16,046 nucleotides of DNA from JBDSEG01 sp039920165 (GTDB taxonomy: Bacteria; Pseudomonadota; Gammaproteobacteria; Burkholderiales; Burkholderiaceae_C): NCBI GenBank assembly GCA_039920165.1, contig JBDSEG010000103.1, positions 1 to 16,046 of the forward strand, given 5' to 3'. How positions within the stretch are numbered: the stretch's first letter is position 1; every line of letters begins with the position of its first letter. The notes under the pieces are model-generated. The model did not search any database. It was not told the origin of the DNA and saw only the letters and a program-made list of their open reading frames with translations. The translations under genes and the position numbers were made by a program. This document shows positions 13,131 through 16,046 of the stretch, one piece after another.

Positions 13131-14828
13131 TCAGCGCGGCAGGAACAGCAGCCAGTAGATCAGCAGCGCGTTCAAGAGCAGCGAGACCGCGCAGCCGATC
13201 ATCCACAGCGCCGCCGGGTTGCGGTCGGCCAGTGCGGTCGTCGCCGGCGGCCCGAGCATGCGCGAGGCGCCGCGTTCGAGCGCCAGCAGAAATTCCTCGG
13301 CGGTCTCGAAGCGCTGGCGGGCGTCGAGCGCGACCGCCTTGCGCACCAGGTGGTCGAGCCACATCGGCACGTCCGGTCGCAGGCGCGACAAGGCTTGCGG
13401 GTCGCGCCGGTAGCGCGCTCTCTGGTAGGGCTCGATCTCGCCGTAGGGCAGGCGTCCGCCGAGCCAGCGGTACAACGTGACGCCGAGCGCGAACAGGTCG
13501 CTCGCCGCGGCCGGCGCCGCGCCTTCCCACTGTTCGGGGTTGATGTAGCTCGGCGTGCCCGCATGCAGTTCGCGCGCCGCCGCACCCTCGCGCCCCGAGA
13601 GGGCGACCCCGAGGTCGAGCAGGCGCCACTGGCCGTCGTCGCCGAGGTGCAGGTTGGCCGGCTTGACGTCGCGGTGGACCACGCCCTGGCGGTGCAGGCG
13701 GCCGAGCGCGCGGCCGATCTCGGCGGCCGCCGCGACGACCTCGGCGACGCCGAAGCGGCGCCCCGCCGCCAGCATCTGCTCGAGCGTCTGGCCGCCGTGC
13801 CAGTCGTAGACCGTGTACAGCGCGGTCGCGCCCGCGGCATCGCGGCAGCGCACGAAGCCGCGGCCGTCGCGCTCGGTCACGCGCTGCGACAGCCAGGCCT
13901 CGTGGGCCAGCATCGCGCGCTCCTCGGAATCGCCGGCGCGCGACTCGTGCAATGTCTTCAGCGCAACCAGCTCCTGGCTGCGCTGGTCGCGCGCCTGGTA
14001 CAGCCGGTGCACGCCGGTGTCGGCCACCAGCGCGGTGATGGTGTAGCCGTCGACGCGGTCGCCGATCCGCTTCTTCGGCAGCGCCGGCAGGCCGCGGGTG
14101 CGCGCGGTCTCGTCCTCCAGCCGCGCCGCATCGAGGCCGAGCACGCGCACCACCAGCGCGGTCGCGTTGTCGCGGCTGCCGGCCGCCAGCGCGGCTTCGA
14201 CCAGCGCCTCGCTCGCCGCGTCGGCACTGCCCTGCGCGGCCAGCGCGGCGATGCGCGCCGGCCGCAGCGCGCCGTGCACGCCGTCGCTGGTCAGCACGAA
14301 ACAGTCGCCCGGCCGCAGCTCGCCTTGCTGGTAGTCGACGTGCAGCAGCTCGTCGAGGCCGACCGCGCGCGTCAGGCGGCTGCGCAGGTCGGGATGGCTG
14401 TAGGCATGGTCGTGGGTCAGCAGCTGGGCCTGGCCGTCGACGACGCGCCAGATGCGGGTGTCGCCGACATGCGCGACGGTGTAGGTCTGGCCCTGCAGCA
14501 CGAGCAGGCTCAGGGTCGTCATCGCGGCGACGCTGTCGCGCTGGCGGTTCTGCGCCACCAGCCAGTTGTTCTGCGCGCCGATCAGGCGGTCCAGCGCGAC
14601 GCTGGTCTCCCAGGTCGCGGGCGTGGCGAAGAAGTCGGCCAGCAGGCCCATCACCGTCGTCTGCGCCGCTTCGAGACCGCCGCCGCCGCCGCTGACGCCG
14701 TCGGCGATCGCCGCGATCACGCCCTGTACCGGGTCGTCGGGAGCCGAGCGCGTGGCACCGGCGAAATCCTCGTTCAGTTCGCGCGGCCCGCGTCGGCTGG
14801 CGTGACCGATCTCGACGTCGACACTCAT
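13131..14828 (-). CDS. Bifunctional PP2C-type phosphatase / Ser-Thr protein kinase, tail-anchored
   Basis: 565 residues. The PP2C domain (about 2-232) has its metal-binding motifs: NED (19-21), ADGVSGGGGG (42-51), GDTRIW (122-127), TSDGV (180-184) and RDNATAL (219-225). The Hanks-type kinase domain (about 258-515) has the VALK lysine (Lys291), a helix-C Glu (Glu310), the catalytic loop HRDVKPAN (385-392; Asp387), DLG in place of DFG (405-407) and the INPEQ segment (429-433); its glycine loop is weak. A single C-terminal helix (about 541-563) anchors it in the membrane with both catalytic domains cytoplasmic. Fusions of this kind are found in assimilatory nitrate clusters, as with PA1782 between transporter and nirB in Pseudomonas aeruginosa, though the target is unknown. 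Here the gene runs opposite to its neighbours. It converges with the transporter gene, 14 bp apart. Confidence 0.92.
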   Translation of the reverse strand: MSVDVEIGHASRRGPRELNEDFAGATRSAPDDPVQGVIAAIADGVSGGGGGLEAAQTTVMGLLADFFATPATWETSVALDRLIGAQNNWLVAQNRQRDSVAAMTTLSLLVLQGQTYTVAHVGDTRIWRVVDGQAQLLTHDHAYSHPDLRSRLTRAVGLDELLHVDYQQGELRPGDCFVLTSDGVHGALRPARIAALAAQGSADAASEALVEAALAAGSRDNATALVVRVLGLDAARLEDETARTRGLPALPKKRIGDRVDGYTITALVADTGVHRLYQARDQRSQELVALKTLHESRAGDSEERAMLAHEAWLSQRVTERDGRGFVRCRDAAGATALYTVYDWHGGQTLEQMLAAGRRFGVAEVVAAAAEIGRALGRLHRQGVVHRDVKPANLHLGDDGQWRLLDLGVALSGREGAAARELHAGTPSYINPEQWEGAAPAAASDLFALGVTLYRWLGGRLPYGEIEPYQRARYRRDPQALSRLRPDVPMWLDHLVRKAVALDARQRFETAEEFLLALERGASRMLGPPATTALADRNPAALWMIGCAVSLLLNALLIYWLLFLPR

Positions 14829-14834
14829 GGCGGC

Positions 14835-14840
14835 ATTGTC
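14835..14840 (-). promoter_or_regulatory. Putative -10 box for leaderless kinase/phosphatase mRNA
   Basis: On the minus strand GACAAT ends six bases before the ATG at 14828 and lies in the loop of a short inverted repeat GGCGG/CCGCC (14842-14846 and 14829-14833). There is no Shine-Dalgarno. It matches four of six bases of TATAAT, and the -35 element is not clear. Confidence 0.3.
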
Positions 14841-14862
14841 ACCGCCGCCCCCGACAAGGCCT

Positions 14863-14868
14863 GGAGGA
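14863..14868 (+). promoter_or_regulatory. Ribosome binding site of nirB
   Basis: GGAGGA four bases before the ATG at 14873. The 44-bp gap between the divergent kinase and nirB starts shows no sigma-54 motif and no clear sigma-70 promoter for nirB. Confidence 0.75.
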
Positions 14869-14872
14869 CCGC

Positions 14873-16046
14873 ATGAAGAAGATGAAGCTGGTGATGGTGG
14901 GCAACGGCATGGCCGGGGTGCGCACGCTCGAGGAGCTGCTGAAGATCGCGCCCGCGCTGTACGACATCACGGTGTTCGGCGCCGAGCCGCACCCGAACTA
15001 CAACCGCATCCTGCTGTCGCCGGTGCTGGCGGGCGAGCAGACCGTCGACGAGATCATCCTGAATCCTCTGTCCTGGTATGCCGAGCACGGCATCACCCTG
15101 CACACCGGCAAGAAGGTGGTCGATGTGAACCGGCGGCGGCGCGTCGTCACGGCCGAGGACGGCACCGAGGTCGAATACGACCGGCTGCTGATCGCAACCG
15201 GCTCCAACCCCTTCATCCTGCCTGTGCCGGGCAAGGACCTGCAGGGCGTGATCGCCTACCGCGACATCGCCGACACCAACGCCATGATCGAGGCCGCGAC
15301 CAGGTACCGCCATGCGGTGGTGATCGGCGGCGGCCTGCTCGGCCTGGAAGCCGCCAACGGCCTGATGCTGCGAGGCATGCAGGTCGCGGTCGTCCACATC
15401 ATGCCGTGGCTGATGGAGCGACAGCTCGACGACGTGGCCGGCAAGCTGCTGCAGAAGTCGCTCGAGGAGCGCGGCCTCAGGTTCCTGATCGGCGCCCAGA
15501 CCGAAGCGCTGGTCGGCAACGCGGACGGCCGTGTCATGTCCGTGCGTTTCAAGGACGGCACCGAGATCCCGGCCGACCTGGTCGTGATGGCCGCCGGCAT
15601 CCGCCCGAACACCGAACTGGCCGAGAAGATCGGCCTGCACTGCCAGCGCGGCATCGTCGTCAGCGACACGATGCAGACCACCACCGACCCGCGGGTCTAT
15701 TCGGTCGGCGAATGCGCCGCGCACCGCGGCATCGCCTACGGGCTGGTCGCACCGCTGTTCGAGCAGGGCCGGGTCTGCGCGACCCACCTGGCCGAGTTCG
15801 GCATCGGCCGCTACACCGGCAGCCTGACCAGCACCAAGCTGAAGGTCACCGGGATCGACCTGTTCTCGGCCGGCGACTTCGCCGGCGGCAAGGCCGAGGA
15901 TGGCTTCGAGGAGATCGTGATGAGCGATCCCTTCGGCGGGGTCTACAAGAAGCTCGTCATCAAGGACGACAAGCTGGTCGGCGCCTGCCTCTACGGCGAC
16001 ACGGTCGACGGCTCGTGGTATTTCAAGCTGCTGCGCGAAGGCCGCA
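14873..16046 (+). CDS. nirB: Assimilatory nitrite reductase [NAD(P)H] large subunit NirB, 3' truncated by window
   Basis: The first 391 codons of a protein usually over 800 residues; the frame is open to the window end. NirB passes electrons from NAD(P)H via FAD, an Fe-S centre and siroheme to reduce nitrite to ammonium in the cytoplasm. Visible here is the pyridine-nucleotide-disulfide oxidoreductase part: FAD-binding VGNGMAGVR (9-17), PNYNRILLSPVLAG (41-54), RLLIATGSNPF (104-114), the NAD-binding loop VVIGGGLLGLEAA (149-161) and a second FAD motif VYSVGECAAHRG. These match NirB closely. The siroheme and [4Fe-4S] domains lie beyond the window, and nirD would be expected next. With no promoter evident in the gap upstream, it may be read from the transporter's sigma-54 promoter across the antisense kinase gene. 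Confidence 0.93.
   Translation, partial: MKKMKLVMVGNGMAGVRTLEELLKIAPALYDITVFGAEPHPNYNRILLSPVLAGEQTVDEIILNPLSWYAEHGITLHTGKKVVDVNRRRRVVTAEDGTEVEYDRLLIATGSNPFILPVPGKDLQGVIAYRDIADTNAMIEAATRYRHAVVIGGGLLGLEAANGLMLRGMQVAVVHIMPWLMERQLDDVAGKLLQKSLEERGLRFLIGAQTEALVGNADGRVMSVRFKDGTEIPADLVVMAAGIRPNTELAEKIGLHCQRGIVVSDTMQTTTDPRVYSVGECAAHRGIAYGLVAPLFEQGRVCATHLAEFGIGRYTGSLTSTKLKVTGIDLFSAGDFAGGKAEDGFEEIVMSDPFGGVYKKLVIKDDKLVGACLYGDTVDGSWYFKLLREGR

Noticed and set aside
13131..14828. Idea that the kinase half is a pseudokinase
   Set aside because: The catalytic Lys, Glu and HRD-Asp are present; only DFG is changed to DLG, which active kinases also use, and the glycine loop is merely weak.
12375..14876. Open frame of 833 codons on the plus strand
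   Set aside because: It overlaps the transporter out of frame and runs opposite the kinase/phosphatase. Composition is arginine/alanine-rich with no domain; both real genes have intact motifs.

Overview
The window is GC-rich chromosomal DNA from a betaproteobacterium, most likely Burkholderiales close to the Rubrivivax/Leptothrix/Comamonadaceae group. This rests on the ftsZ-lpxC order at the end of a division/cell-wall cluster, the FtsZ N-terminus (MPIEMIEEFN then the glycine-rich loop) and its EIPAFLRK-type tail, and an assimilatory nitrate cluster that includes a PP2C-kinase fusion gene. The taxonomic call is inference from remembered families; no search was run. No rRNA, tRNA, CRISPR array, transposase or phage gene was seen.

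Layout. (1) 51-2427, plus strand: ftsZ, lpxC and a 61-residue two-helix membrane protein, the tail of the dcw cluster. (2) 2452-6813, minus strand: in transcription order a membrane PAS-GGDEF-EAL cyclic-di-GMP enzyme, a LigB/DODA-type extradiol dioxygenase (ygiD-like), rimJ 5 nt behind it, and a secreted, probable outer-membrane beta-barrel protein of unknown role. (3) 7035-11434, plus strand: a YbbP-type FtsX permease, a soluble REC-histidine kinase and an overlapping NarL-type response regulator. (4) A 389-bp regulatory stretch at 11435-11823 with a 39-bp near-perfect palindrome and a clear sigma-54 (-24/-12) promoter. (5) 11824-16046: a NarK/NasA-type nitrate transporter, a PP2C phosphatase-Ser/Thr kinase fusion on the opposite strand, and nirB, cut off by the window end.

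How the parts work together. Transporter and NirB (NADH-dependent nitrite reductase) form the nitrate-to-ammonium assimilation route. The sigma-54 promoter fits NtrC-type control by nitrogen limitation, with the palindrome lying at enhancer distance. The kinase/phosphatase sits between the two plus-strand nitrate genes but is transcribed against them, which suggests a post-translational or antisense role. The sensor kinase/regulator pair lies just outside the cluster and may or may not control it.

A pattern runs across the window. Genes with a good Shine-Dalgarno sequence (ftsZ, transporter, nirB) contrast with five genes (lpxC, ygiD-like, ybbP-like, histidine kinase, PP2C-kinase) that lack one but have a -10-like hexamer 5-6 nt before the ATG, as expected for leaderless mRNAs. 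At lpxC the -10-like box lies in the loop of a 10-bp inverted repeat whose right arm contains the start codon. Readthrough mRNA would then hide the AUG, while mRNA from the local promoter would not.
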